NCBI GenBank assembly: GCA_021234155.1
Contig: JAJEKV010000027.1
Location: forward strand, 13,360,916-13,424,915
Direction: 5' to 3'
DNA from: Isoetes taiwanensis
Lineage: Eukaryota > Streptophyta > Lycopodiopsida > Isoetales > Isoetaceae
Length of the DNA stretch: 64,000 bases
A model generated the notes under the pieces. It made no database searches, was not told where the DNA came from, and worked only from the letters and a program-made list of their open reading frames with translations. Position 1 is the stretch's first letter; every line of letters starts with the position of its first letter. Position numbers and translations under genes: made by a program. Shown piece after piece: positions 35,837-48,069 of the stretch.

Positions 35837-36687
35837 ACAATGAACGCAGGTCAAAACTCTAACAAGAATGAACTAGACGGATTCTCGACCTTATCCCGAG
35901 CTTTTAGAATGTCCTACTACTACGTTCGAGCTCCAACGACCAGCATGGAGGTAATCTAAAACCGTTTCTCATTTTTTCATGCTAGATCAAATTTTCTAGA
36001 AACCCAACTGATTTATTGATGTTTAACTCCAGGAAACATAGATCAGTTGAGAATATCAAATGTCGGTTCTGCATTAACTCTGAAACCTATGTGGCCATAA
36101 GATACTTTTGGTTGAAACAGAAGGATCATGCATTGCACAAAGTCTGTACGATTCTTTGGACGTTCATGTTGAACTTATTCAATTTACAATACTATGTATC
36201 CTGCTGATTTTTACATGGTTGCTGGCACCTGCTTTGGATTTCCTGTTCTAAATGGCATCCCTATATGGCATTATCCAACTTGAACAACCATGTTTCTGGC
36301 GCCCTTCCTGCAGGACGACGCAGGAGATGTAAATTTCAAGTTTTCAGGCAAAAGGCATCAGGTAAAGAATGGAGATATCTACAAATCTTTTCTAAAACTG
36401 AATGGTAATTTTGAAGAATCCAACAAAATTCTGATAGTCCTTGAAGTAGTAATGTTCTTTTCTGAAGAAGCTTACAAAAGTTGATGTTGATTCAGAGCTT
36501 TTGCTTAAATGTAACGCCTGCTTCTCAAAATTTGACAATATTTAATATTGATTTTGACAGTTCTCATCTTCATGATCGTTTTTATGTTTTAGAAAGCAAA
36601 AGATTTCTTGCTGATCCAGAATATATGTATAATCACAGGTGGCATCTAACAGCGAGCGCAACACAGTCTAACCCACAAGGATCTTTC
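35837..36687 (+). pseudogene. Unrecognised multi-exon gene, 5' part, split by retrotransposon
   Basis: Exon-like segments with good splice signals: MNAGQNSNKNELDGFST to TSME (35849-35949, then GAG|GTAATC); 36314-36446 after CCTTCCTGCAG (DDAGDVNFKFSGKRHQ, ending GTA|GTAATG); and from 36510 after TTGATTCAG, open to the insertion at 36688 (HLHDRFYVLESKRF, NHRWHLTASATQ). A segment at 36037-36200 after ACTCCAG could be another exon. The frame stops at the LTR but continues after the target duplication at 57186. I do not recognise the protein. Splice choices are by eye. Confidence 0.5.
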
Positions 36688-38331
36688 TGTGACATTCCAG
36701 GGAAATATACGCCATAAATACGTATATTTCCAGGTCCATCACTATACAAGTCTATCTTCATAGCCTTGTATACCATAGATTGTGGCACTAGGGGGCATGA
36801 CTAAGTTATTCATATAACTTAGCCAACCTTAGGTTAAGACCATTTTCCACGTGGCCTTAACCTATTGGGCACCCGCCATACGGATTTACCCTATTGGAGC
36901 CATGTGGCATAACATGTGAACCCTAACCTATAAAGGCCTAAACCATAACCCTAGGCCTCTTTTCTGGCTCCAAAAGTCTGGGAACCTTCTTCGCGCTCGA
37001 AACTCCGTTTCGAGAACCGTCTGCTGTGGCACAGCATAGCATGGCAGCCCCCGGAGCGTGAGCGCATCAGCAGGAGTGGGAGCTACCTCGAACACTTCGA
37101 AGACCATGGAGACGCCAGGATTGGGAGGGAGTGCTTCTGGAGAGGTATGTAGAGTAGTGCTCTTAGTAGTTCATCTGGAAGTTAGAACTCCAGATGAGTT
37201 AGTATTTCGTATCTAGAGTAGAGCCATCCTAGAACCCTTGTTGAACATCTTGAACCCTAATCAAGGAACCCTAACTGTAAGTTAGATATGTATGATTAGG
37301 TTAAGATGTTCTTACGATGTTTATCATGATATGATGTATGTGATGTTGGTTGATCATGTTGCTCCTCTTGTATTGGGAAAGGGGTAGAGACCTAGGGCCA
37401 TATGTATAGTATGCTCCTAGTGTAGATCCCATAGTTCCTATTAGATGCGACCTGTGCATAGGAACCCACCGGACTATGGAGGCTATGATGTGACTCAGCA
37501 CTACACAACGGGGCTAGAAGCAATGCGGAGGGAGGATCTCTGCCGAGCGGGGGCTACGGGGGATCCCATAGTGGGCTAGGCTTATGGTCGGTCACTTCGT
37601 GTGGGCCGAGCATGGGTCCGACACCTCCTGGGGCAATGGTGTCGCCCTGCCTCTCAAGAGTTGCAAGTGTCGGCTTGGCTCTTATTTTAGAGGGTTAAGT
37701 CGGGTATGAATCGTGTGTCGCCACGATTCTCTAGCCGCCTGTGGAACCTCTAGACCCCGGGAAGGGGAGATGCAACCCTTCCTGCCTCGACGGACCAGGG
37801 AGATGCAACCTGGAGCAGTCCCGATGGGTGATGCCATGGGATTGCGTATCCGGAAGGCTAGAGTCATGCCAGAGCTTGATCTAGCCCATCTGCAAAGTAT
37901 GCACAGGAGGGGCGGATGGAGTGGTCAACCCTAGCCATTGTCTATAGCCAGCCCCACCATTGTTATGACTCGGTCTGCTCTATCTTGAGGGCTATCCCGT
38001 CAGTCTACCTCCTTATGAGTCGGAGCCACGGATAGGAGCTCTCATGTTTTATGGCATATGATTATGTTCTTTGCAGCTATGGATATGTGGATGAGCTGCC
38101 CTTCGAGGTAGCATGATGTATTGTTATTGCTAGTTCTGACGATGTTTATGCTTCCGCTGTGATAGGAGCCCATAGGGGAAGGGCGCGCAAGACACCTTCG
38201 TGTCCCCTTCCCGCACTACGGTGGTCCCAGAGTGCGGGATAGATGGAGGGCCCGTGCGGTCGGAGGACCGGATGGGGGATTTCCTACGGAGTGTACGGCT
38301 GGGAGTCGTATATTTAGTAGGGAGCATCACA
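36688..38331 (+). repeat. 5' LTR, 1644 bp
   Basis: Starts TGTGACATTCC and ends GAGCATCACA directly before the primer site. About 98% or slightly less alike to the 3' LTR by eye. It contains AACCTATAAAGGCC (36927-36940), a possible TATA-type promoter. Confidence 0.95.
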
Positions 38332-38332
38332 A

Positions 38333-38344
38333 TGGTATCAGAGC
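38333..38344 (+). promoter_or_regulatory. Primer binding site for initiator tRNA-Met
   Basis: TGGTATCAGAGC, one base after the LTR end, is the standard plant LTR-retrotransposon primer site complementary to the 3' end of initiator tRNA-Met. Confidence 0.95.
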
Positions 38345-38917
38345 AATGTTCTTGGTTGACCAAGAGCTAGCCCTGACCATATCCCTGATAGGTAGACTAA
38401 TTGGCCTAGCTAATGAATGGAATGAGAATTCCAGTCTTGAACCGCGAAATGTGGGAGAATTTTTTTTCCCATTAGTAGGGTCATAATTAGATTAAGTATA
38501 GTCTAAGTGGTAGAAATAATATAGTCAAAGAAATCTTCTAGTAATTTGAGCTCAAGTTGTTCATGAACCGCACCTTTCAAGCAAAAATTGAACGAGGAAT
38601 TGCTCAAAAGAAAGCTTGAAAGAAAATGGCGTGAAATGACCACTACTTGGCCCAAAAGAAATAGGAAATTTCGAGCAATAGTTAAGTGTTTAGGAATAGT
38701 ACCTTAATTAATAACCCATAGTTATAATAAATTTACTCTTAAGAAAAAGTAGCTAATAAACCTATGGAAGAACCTCTACTCCCTAGAAGTTCCCCAAATG
38801 GTAGCTTGAACCTCTCTTTTACCCTTGTAAGGCGAATTAGAAGCTAATCTTCGAAGCTGCCACAAGAGTGTCCACCAAACGGACAGCCGACGAGATCGAT
38901 CCAAAGGAGCCGCGAAG
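38345..38917. other. Retrotransposon leader, no gene seen
   Basis: Non-coding leader between the primer site and the nested element. Confidence 0.5.
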
Positions 38918-39189
38918 GGGTAAAAGAAAGCTAGGGTGTCTTACATTTGGCCAAATGTAGAGTAAGAGATGTATCACATTTCAAATACATAACCGTTTTT
39001 TCAGTATGTACATAATAGCTATATTATGGAATCTTTTTTTTTGGAACTACTTGCCACGTCAATTAAAACGCAATCATGAAGCAGATTTCAATTCCCGCCG
39101 CTCTAACACTCCAAGAAACGCCTGAAAGTTCGGAGAATTTTCCACTTTCTGGCTAAAACTTCGCCCAGCTCCAGGATTTCCCTCTTTCT

Positions 39190-42100
39190 TGCCAGAATTC
39201 CTCCAGCTAACCCTAAACCACGCAAGAACCATGATGAACAATGAAGGAACAGAAATGGCGCAAGAAGATTGCAATATCGGGAATGTGACAAAGAAAATGA
39301 AGTGTAAGATTGATGAAATTTGTAAATTTATATATGATCAGGTTCAAGATTTACGTCATGTGCAAAGGAGAGCTTTAACAGTGAAAACTGTTCGGGATGA
39401 AAGGCTGCACTTCTTTTTTGAACCTGCCATTGGAAATCCAAATAAAAAGCAATTAAGGATACTATGCTAAAAATATCCGTGAAGGTCTGCAGGGAAGTGA
39501 AACAAGCAAATAGCAATGATAAATTAGCGGTTAAGCATTCCACATTATCAATGATTGTTGGTGAGAATGGAAAACTCGGGCAAAAAGGAGTAGCCTCGAG
39601 AATTCTTCAAGTGCAAGCAAGAAACCTCACAAAAGTGCAATTAGAAGAAAGCGGATGTCATTATCAGTGCTAATATGTGGGCACCGGCAAAAGGCAACCC
39701 AGGCGGACATGCTTCGGAATCAACCAAGCAGTTGGTAAATGAGATTTGGTTAACCCACACAAAAACTTCTCCAAAGTACGGGGATGTCGGGAAGAAAAGG
39801 ACACTTCAATCCGGTTTTTGGACATGCCCCAGGTCAGTTTTAAGTCTTTTAATCCTCTTTTTTGCAAGCTTGATAGAAGCTAGCTTCTGTGCATCCTGGA
39901 TAAGTTTAGTAATCCTATTTGCATTCCATGCAAGGGATGTATCTGATATACATTGAAGTACATCCAACTACAGTAATTATATTTTTACACTTGGAGGTAC
40001 TGAATGAGCTATGTTTAACAGGAAAAGTACTTGGATGTACTTCCAATTACATCCAATGTGGCATAAGGCAGAAAATGTGTTGAAAGTCAGGCTGTGTTAT
40101 TATAGTCTTGATTTTTGTAGTTCCCAAGTACATTATAGTACATTTTAAGCTTTCCTGATCTCAAGATAGTTTTGAAAGATAGGGTAATACATAAAAGTAT
40201 TTAAATGTACTTCCTTCCATAAGCAAAGTATTGAATACATACCAGTGACACTGTCTGTGATCTGGTTACATATTGAGTTTTTTATGTACATCTGGAACTC
40301 TTTGGAGTACATTCTTTATACATTTATATATATCATGTACATGGTGTGTACGATGTTGTGGTATAGTAGTTGAATGTATATTAAATCATGATCTGAGTGC
40401 CATAGAACTAATGCAATGTCTGCAACATCTTTGAATTCATAAGTAGTTCTAATTTATATCTTACTTATACATGCCGCTTTTTTCCTTGCAGAGTGAATTG
40501 TATGAGATGTTCAAAGATGAACATCCTGAAGTGAAGATTAGCATCAGAAAGTTCGAGCTGCTTAAGCCTACGTGTGTGAGAAGGTTGAAAGAGAGGAACA
40601 CATGCTGCTGCGTGAAGCATGAACAAGCTGATCTATACAGAAAAGCTTTTAGCGTCATGAGGAGCAAATTTCATGCCAATTGTACATGTTCTTGTGGTGT
40701 TTGTCGCGTAGATGAGAACAATAGGCGTCTGCCAAGCTCCTTCTAAAACATTTCAAAATGTTGGTGCTATGTGGAGAGCTACGATTACTGTGACAAGGAA
40801 GGCGAAAGAGTGGCATAGTTTGGGCTGTGTCAAGGGAGAGTGCGAGCGTGGCGAAAATATTCAAATCTGTCCTAAGGAGAAAGAGTCGCAGAATGAGAAC
40901 ATTGAATGGCAAGTTTACAAGTACGTGAACGAACCTTCCAAAGCTAGCACTTCAAGGAGGTTGAAGCTTATTCTTGGCGGGACTCGGTACATTGCTTGAC
41001 AAGATGTTTCAGCACCTTACAAAGTTCACTATTCACAACTTTTCAGCAAGTTGGCGAGCAAACAATTCATATCGATTACAAAATTTGAGGGGTGATTACG
41101 TTTTGTCGAGTAATGGACTTTCTGAGAGAACTACACTTTGCGACCATTTAGGGAGGTTCATCAGAGCATTGGAACAATGACCGGATAACTATTAAGTGCA
41201 TATAACCATGATGAAAGTCAATGGCGAAAAAAAAACTGTTCATTTGTATGTTTAGATGTTATGAAGCATGATGCTTTCTTTGTTCAGTTTTGCACTCAAG
41301 AAGCACCATATTTGGATGATGCAAAAAGTTTTGGCCACATCAAATACCATGTCATGTGGTCCGATGGGTGTCTTTGCTTTCGGTTTAAGTGTTCTCGAGC
41401 TTTTATTTGAATGTGGCCCAATATTATAACAATTATAAAATTAGGATGCGATTGGAATTATTTTGGCTCGAGGCCATGGAAAAGGAGAACATGATGGGCG
41501 GTTGCTTTGGAGAAAAGGTTCCTAGCGAGGCGAGCAAAGGAAAGAGAATGGTGTTCCGATTTTGGGTGCCAACTCTGCTTGCACTTTCTTTGAGACAAAA
41601 GAAGTGCAAAATGGACCAGTCATATGGGAGGTGATGGCGAAAGACATTAACAGGGGACCCTCGTTGGTTGTGAGACATTGCACGGTACTCTAGCTATACA
41701 TTGTGTGTGCGCTATTAATCCGGTGACCCAACACTTGTCATGTATAGATCCCCTGTCATGTTTTTGCAATGGTTGCTTGAATTTCGGATGGGGAGAATGT
41801 GAGAATCTCGAGCATTGTGGTGCGTGGAAGTTGCACAAATCTGGAGCCTAGTTCGGCCCAGTCGGCGAACAAGAAGAGCTAGTTGGTTTTATGCGGTGAT
41901 GAGCAAGAACTATCCGATGTACTCCAAATTGGAGACATATTTGCATCTTTTACTGCTCGGGGAATCATGAAAATGTTCCATACTTCGTCCTCCTATGCGT
42001 GAAGGAGATGCATATTCTTCGGGAAGATGTGATTGGCGACTATGGAAATAGAATGCTTGCGGGTGACGAGGGTTATAGCTGGTCATTACTATCAACCTGC

Positions 42101-42250
42101 TACAAGGCACAAAGCACAAGTACAAGTTGTTGGATGACAAAATAGTATTGGTACCAAATTGAATGCATAATTGGAGCAAAGTTCACGATCAAAAGAGGTC
42201 AAGCATAAGTTGAAGGGGGCACGTCACAAAGATATATGATCACACGAGAG
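39190..42250 (+). pseudogene. Transposase-like protein, frameshifted
   Basis: Plus-strand gene in several frames. Exon 1 (about 39229-39833) includes KYGDVGKKRTLQSGFWTCP and ends at a GTCAGT donor. An intron of about 660 bp ends at CCTTGCAG near 40491. Then come ELYEMFKDEHPEVKISIRKFELLKP, a Cys/His cluster (RNTCCCVKHEQADLY, CTCSCGVC), a region with KEWHSLGCVKGECERG and ENIQICP, FTIHNFSASW, VMKHDAFFVQFC, IKYHVMWSDGC, and a WNYFGSRPWK segment. In relatives I recall from bryophytes, lycophytes and cnidarians the last reads WxDGCxxQFKS...GxxHGKGxHDGxG and looks like an acidic-residue catalytic core. Several frameshifts and stops make this copy inactive. The role as transposase is inference. Confidence 0.55.
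39945..40480 (+). other. Intron unusually dense in GTAC
   Basis: At least ten GTAC palindromes, mostly as TGTAC/GTACA/AGTACAT, occur in about 450 bp of the transposase-gene intron. A comparable cluster lies at 45780-46040 in the Ulp1 gene. Confidence 0.7.
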
Positions 42251-42350
42251 GTGCATGACATGCTTATATCAAGCCTACACGAGATTGTTGAGTGCACATG
42301 ACTAAGTTCTATACAAAGGAACTTTCATATTTGCCATCATCTTACATTAT

Positions 42351-42715
42351 GTTGAGAAAACTAGTCGATTCTTTGTAAGTTTTTTTGTTATTTACTTATT
42401 TTTAATCAAAGTGCATTTTGATACTTCAATTTCATTATCCTGAAATATCTTATGTGACCAAGCAAAATGTATATCGAAAAAGTACAAAATGTTTATCAAT
42501 TGTTGCATGAAGAAGTTAAACTAATGCGTGTTATGTTGAGAAAACTAGTCGATTCTTTGCAAGTTTTTCTTTATTTACTTATTTTTTTAATGGGAAGTGC
42601 ATGATACTTAAATTTCAAAGATCACACAATATCTTCTGTTTCCAAGCACAATGTATATCGAAAAGTACAAAATGTTCATCAATTGTTGCATGAAGAAGTT
42701 AAACTAGTCTGAACT
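42351..42715. repeat. 184-bp tandem duplication between convergent genes
   Basis: GTTGAGAAAACTAGTCGATT occurs at 42351 and 42535. Both copies continue to ATTGTTGCATGAAGAAGTTA. The repeat lies where the plus-strand and minus-strand genes of the nested element meet. Confidence 0.9.
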
Positions 42716-43115
42716 TGTTACTTATAATGGATATCAATAGCTTATAATGGATTCATGAAACAAAGCAGAAAGTGGAACATGTATGGAGACAAAAACTCTT
42801 GTATTACATATCACAAGATATACAACCTGGTCATATCAGATATGATGCCAATATATACAAGTCTGTTCATGTTTTATATTAACATTAAATTACATTCAAA
42901 ATCTGGTCACGGTAGATGTGAAGCCGGTTACATACTATTCTGCTTTCAATATGTTACTTTCTTGCGGCTTGTCCATAGCCCGGACATGCAATCTCGCCCT
43001 TGTAGCCCTCACGAAAGCATTTGCCTCTAGGCGGTATTTGTTAGTACATCGGTTGGATTAAGTAAAGGATTACGCTTCACATACTATTGCAGGTCCGGTG
43101 CTATCAACAAACCCT

Positions 43116-43638
43116 CTAGCCATGGTTTTGAAGTGTCAAGAGACATGTGTCATCAACATCACTTTCCCCGCCATGAAGGTGGGCATATGCAATTTTAGAT
43201 TTGGGATTGAAGAGCATCTTGTACTCGAAGTCGTCTACTATTAGTGTGTTCTTTGTCATTCCTGTCTGGATACTTCTCGTATATAAACTCAATTGGCTTC
43301 GGATACAAAGGTTTGTCTTCACATCTTTGCAATCCGAAAAGGCAGACTTCAAACGATGGCTTCCATCAAAGGTGAACCTTAAGTCCCTTATCTGCGTCAT
43401 TGTGAAGATTTTATCCACTACTCTTGATAGGGTCCATGGAGCTATTGATGACCATATTCCTACTTCAAAGTGTTCAAATACAAATTCCAGGAATTCGTCT
43501 AGGTGGGGCCTTAAAAACAACACTTTCTTGCCTATTATGTCATAATTTCCAACTAGCTGATCATCTGATACCAAAGTCCTATGTATTTGTTTTGCCAAAA
43601 CATTATTGATATCAAACACTATCAACCTTTTCTGTACA
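43116..43638 (-). CDS. FCP1/NIF-like HAD phosphatase domain
   Basis: An intact 169-codon frame, extended three codons upstream to a GGTGTACAG acceptor at 43639 (KRLIVFDINNVLA). HAD motif I is DINNV instead of the DLDET of active CTD phosphatases: the first Asp is kept, the second (acid/base) Asp is Asn. Motif II is GIWSS, and the motif III/IV region reads NTLIVDDFEYKMLFNPKS with the paired Asp. The C-terminal HxG and acidic end (HGGESDVDDTCLL) fit plant DLNG-type NLI-interacting-factor proteins. The second-Asp change suggests weak or no phosphatase activity. It lies directly 3' of the Ulp1 gene on the same strand; it may be a separate gene or a downstream exon set. Confidence 0.75.
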
Positions 43639-43784
43639 CCTGATATGATAGAACATGCAATTTATCAATAAAGTATGGTGGAGTTGAATAAAAAGAGATT
43701 TTATTCATTAAAATTCAATGAAAAAATGTGTATTTTATAATCAAATAGTGTTTAGCATTGACAATAGGGATAGGCTGTTTCTCA

Positions 43785-46700
43785 GCCACATTTATTAGTA
43801 CCAGGTGGTCTAATAGTTTCGGGTGCGATGTGAATGTGGTCTAACTGCTGAAGTAGTGCTCGGATGAGAACATCACGACGATCCTCCGCATACTTTGCAA
43901 GAACCAGTTTCGGGTAATCTGCAAATGTGACAACAATACTTACATAATAAGTATTAAAAACCATTTGTGCAAGACAAAAGAAGTGAGACACTCACATTGG
44001 TAGTTTTACCACACACAATTGTGTCTACAAACTTCGGCATATAAGCTGCAACATAGAGGCCACATGAATCCCCATCTTTCTGCTGTGGACACTTATGAAT
44101 CTTCACAACTGGTGAAGGATTTTGTCCATGCTTCAAAAAAGTGGGACACTCGACACAACCGCGTGCCATAGTGAGGATGTGGAGCCTGCAAAAGACCAGA
44201 TCTATTTTATAGCAAATGAATGAAAGAAGCTGCTAACATGGTATCCAATCTACTCAATATTAATAAAAGGAGATGTGAAATACAAAATAGCTCTTAAGTG
44301 CAAGCATGTCAACGTCAATGTCCTCGGCAGAATTGAAGACTTGAATGTTGATGGTGTTCTTACTCTTAGTAAGTGCCATGTTGAAGATGGCCAAAGTGTG
44401 ATGTTCAGTAACTCTACATAGCCTTGGAATCCTGATCCATCTGCACTTCAGCTAATTTATCCCTGTAAGAGCTACCTTTACAATATCTCTTCCACACTCG
44501 AAGGCTGCCATAGATTTATCTTTTTTGCTTGCCTTGGCCCATGCTGCAAATTCCATGAAGCTGTCCGGTGGGAAGAACCAGACGTCGGCCTTCTTATCAT
44601 CTGGAACACAGAGCTGCAGGTACCTATAACAAGTTGAAAAGGATAAAATTACTAACTTGACTTACACATACAAATGAACAAGTTCAAAGTCCAGTACCTG
44701 GCATACATATCCACATGCCAGTTGGAAAATTTTCCCACATCCATGTCCAGCACATCTTGTTCAAATAAATAACACTTCATTTCAGGCAAAGATCCTGGGA
44801 AGATCCTTGTTCTTGAGCTTCATCATTCGGTTCAGCAAGGCATCATATGGCTGTATTGAACCTACAATTGCGGGTTCAATGACTAGTACATTTACATAAA
44901 TCATCTACATTCGTCTACTACTATCCATATTATTTTAAAGTTTTTAACTTGGATACTAGATGTAAAAACAAATGTAAGATATGTAGATCAAGTTACCTGT
45001 AGAGATCATTCTTACGCTCTGGCGTCTTTGTTTTCTCGGTCGATTATCCATTTCCTTCCCTTCTTTTTTGGTTTCCTCACTCAGATTCTTATTAGGTCCA
45101 GAATCCTCGTCTTCAACCTCTCCTGATTTCTCATTGTCATGAAATTCAGCGTCCTTTGCTATGTCAGAAGCAAGATTTGACACAAACTTAAAAGTATCCT
45201 GCTCTACATCTTGATGCTCGGAAGATTCCTCTTCATTAGGACACAAAACATAGGATGTCATGGACTTCTCAAATTTCTTTGTACCTTTGAAATAAAATGC
45301 TTTCTTACTGTTTCTCTTTGCTTTAATTGTCTTCTTCTGTGGCTTTTTAGGCGTGGACTTCTTCTTTGGAGTCACATTTTCTGCTGTTGCCTTTACTTTT
45401 GAAGATGTGGCCTTAGCCTGCTCCCTCAATCTCTCGAGTTCCTCGTCATAATCTGGAATGTCACCATGCAGACCTGAAGTGCCAGCCTCCTCAACCTGTA
45501 TCACCGCAGGAATAGTGATTTTGCTTTTTCCTTCAATCACTGCTTTCTTTCCCTCGGCTACATCTTGCACCTCAAATTTCTTTGGAACCTCCAAAACTGT
45601 GAAAACCGAACCAAGAATAAGAAATTGCTTCCTCTGACACAATGCAAATTGAATTTGAAAACAAACGCACGATCGTGGTGTAATTTACGCTTTCGATTAT
45701 TTTTTGGCACTTTGAAGCTCTGAAAATAAATCACATAACAGTCAGATATCAGTCTCAAACTAATCAGTCTCTAACTGTTCTGTACATATCAATAGTTGTA
45801 CATATTAATAGAACTGATCTACATTGAAGTACTTTGAGTACATACACATGTAAACAGCTATTTATCTAGATGGAATGTACATGTAATGTACATGAATATG
45901 CTCCAATGTATGCACATGTACACATCAGACATTACATAAAATACCTCTAAATGTTACGCCACAAAACTCAAGATTACACAACTCCTAATTTTATGTATTT
46001 AAGTTCTACATCTAGGACCCTACAATCGTGAATGTACAACATGTATGTAAGAAACACATATATGTATGACATGCAAGCCATGGAACTATAAGTATAAAAT
46101 AACCAATACACTCCTACATGCTTGTAGCAAAACCTTAAGTCTTGACAATCTACATGTAAATGGATTCTACATGTAAATGGATTCTACATTGCGGTAATCA
46201 CGGGTGCAACAAATTGAACATAAATCATGAAATCTTGCTTACCTCCGATTACACACCCCAAGATCTTTGAAATGTTTTCGTCCCATTTGCATGCTCTTGG
46301 GCGAGATAGTCCAAAGAGAAATAGAATATGAGAAACAGAAGATATGAAATGAATGCTGCATGGAGCAACTAGGATAGGTTCATTATTAGCAAAGCCATTA
46401 CTACAAAACACACATCCATGCACGATATGAATTTTTCTTCAGCTGGAGAGATCATTAAGCTTGTTTTGGGCTGAAGGAGAATCATTGCCGAGAATGCATC
46501 GTGTACTTATGCATATCATCAAGCCGTCTGCAAAGACTCAAACTGAACTTTGTGAGCCTCCTCAAGTTCTCAATCCCTCTTTTCACATAACTCCTTCTCC
46601 CGAATGGCTTTCTCCAATGGCTCATGAATTCTCTTCAGCATTTCTTCCTTCCTGGTTCTATCCCTCATCAAAAGGTCAACCTCCTGCTGCACAGTCTTGA

Positions 46701-47441
46701 TGTCTCTCTTATTACGCTTGAAGTCGTCCGAGAACACTATTGATGTCTTCTTGTATCCGTGCTAGGTCCTCTTCATGTGCATCCTTTCTTCCTGAAATCT
46801 TATTTATATTGTCACGTAATTCTGCTGCTGAATTTTCAGTTCTTCAACCTTGGATGTGCTGCTAATTAACTCTCCATGACACTGCTACAACAGAGTTTCT
46901 GCAAATTCAAGCTCTTCCTTAGGGTAAAATCCTTGCTGAAATTTAGGAACCTTGGATGTGGATTTAGAGGTCCCAATTTCTTACGTAATAGCGATTCTTT
47001 TGCTCCTCCCTTTGCCAAATCTTTGGCCAAAACTTTAAAAGTATCCCAATCTACTTTTTTACTGTCAATTGAAGGGCAAATGCACGAGCAAAGTACTTTC
47101 GTACATGGCGATTTGTGACCTCCCGCTTACCAAAAACAATTTCATAATGTTTGTAGAAGTTCTCGCCCACTCTGGCTTCACGCTAGATTCTTTGAACCCC
47201 CGTATGTCTTTGGGCCCCCCATCGCTTTCGTCCATTATCTGTTGTAACTCGAAAAATTGCATTGACACATCTTACATGCTTTGCTTCCACAAATGCAATG
47301 GTTCTTCACAAATAAGTCTTCTTTTTGCCCCGGTTCCTCGAAGTTTGAACCTTCCTCTTGTTTTTTTTCTTTCTTGCTAGAATCGGCTATTTTCAAATTT
47401 TTGTTTAATCTGGGTGACTTCGGGGAGGCAAAGGCGTCCAT
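43785..47441 (-). CDS. Coiled-coil protein with Ulp1 (C48) protease domain
   Basis: Multi-exon minus-strand gene. The start is probably MDAFASPKSPRLNKNLK at 47441, with a Cys cluster (CICGSKACKMCQ). Then come, in another frame, IMDESDGGPKDIRGF and a charged coiled-coil stretch (46530-46780, RTRKEEMLKRIHEPLEKAI). Exon 45642-44998 is a Lys/Glu-rich nuclear-type segment with PKKKSTPKKPQKK. The protease follows: WFFPPDSFMEFAAWA near 44580, EHHTLAIFNMA (catalytic His) near 44410, VFNSAED (Asp), and CPQQKDGDSCGLYVAAYM (Gln and Cys, DSCG) near 44060. The last exon (43920-43785) joins through GTGAGT at 43996 and TTTGCAG. The catalytic quartet is present. 5' exons contain frameshifts. The predicted activity is SUMO/ubiquitin-like peptidase, by family. 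Confidence 0.7.
45780..46040 (-). other. GTAC-dense intron of the Ulp1 gene
   Basis: About nine GTAC palindromes in 260 bp, mirroring the intron of the facing gene at 39945-40480. Confidence 0.6.
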
Positions 47442-47772
47442 TGCTTGGATTTGGGCAAGGATTCCGAGGAAGAAGAATAGTTACAGTCGAATTACTTCGT
47501 TGATCACTCACAAACACAAAAAATTGGAACGACGGCAAATTTTTTTCCTAAACAAGAAACACTTCGCAATCTCCCTCCGAAAAATTGCAATGAAGGTCCG
47601 TTCTGGTTGCCACTGCCACTCATAATTTTGAATTGCTGACGTGGCTACTCCTAATCATTACATATCCCAACTAACTAAAATTCAAAAAAATAACAAAAAC
47701 GGGTGCCTACATGCCCTACATTATACATAATGTAAGGGCATTTTTTTTAGACACCCTAGCTTTCTTTTACCC

Positions 47773-48069
47773 AAAGATAGAGGCAAGATCGCTCGAAGTG
47801 GCCACCATCAAGGAAGCTAAGTTGTTGGGAGGACCAAACTAGTAGCTAGGAAGGTTGGAAGCTCCAGCTTGCACCGGAACGTTGAAGCACTCACGGTGGG
47901 CGGCGACAAACAAATTCTTGAGGCCCTGCGACCTAGGCCAGACGACGAACTTGGCCACTCAAGCTCTTCAGACGAATCGTTTCACTCATGGAGGAGCAAC
48001 GACTTAGCACTTCAGGCGAATGATCGCAAGGCTCGGGGGAATTGAGATCGTGGCGTCTGTTTCTGGTAG
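47773..48069. other. Retrotransposon internal sequence, no gene recognised
   Basis: A short open plus-strand stretch (EVATIKEAKLLG) follows the nested element. It may be the start of what remains of gag. Confidence 0.35.

Larger units (their letters stand above)
38918..47772. mobile_element. 8.85-kb inverted-repeat element with Ulp1, FCP1-like and transposase-like genes
   Basis: Left end 38918-38941 and right end 47749-47772 are perfect inverted copies of a 24-bp sequence beginning GGGTAAAAGAAAGCTAGGGT. Just inside each end is a palindrome of the same type (CTTACATTTGGCCAAATGTAG left; CCTTACATTATGTATAATGTAGG right, read inward). I found no convincing target duplication, so the exact outer boundary and superfamily are open. 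Contents: a transposase-like gene rightward (39190-42250), an FCP1-like gene and an Ulp1 gene leftward (43116-47441). Ulp1 capture is known in Mutator-like and KDZ-type elements, but this gene set is not one I know. Confidence 0.7.

Noticed and set aside
37713-37934. Repeated frames at 37.7 and 56.5 kb in the LTRs
   Set aside because: Both are within the LTRs and identical by descent; no coding motif.
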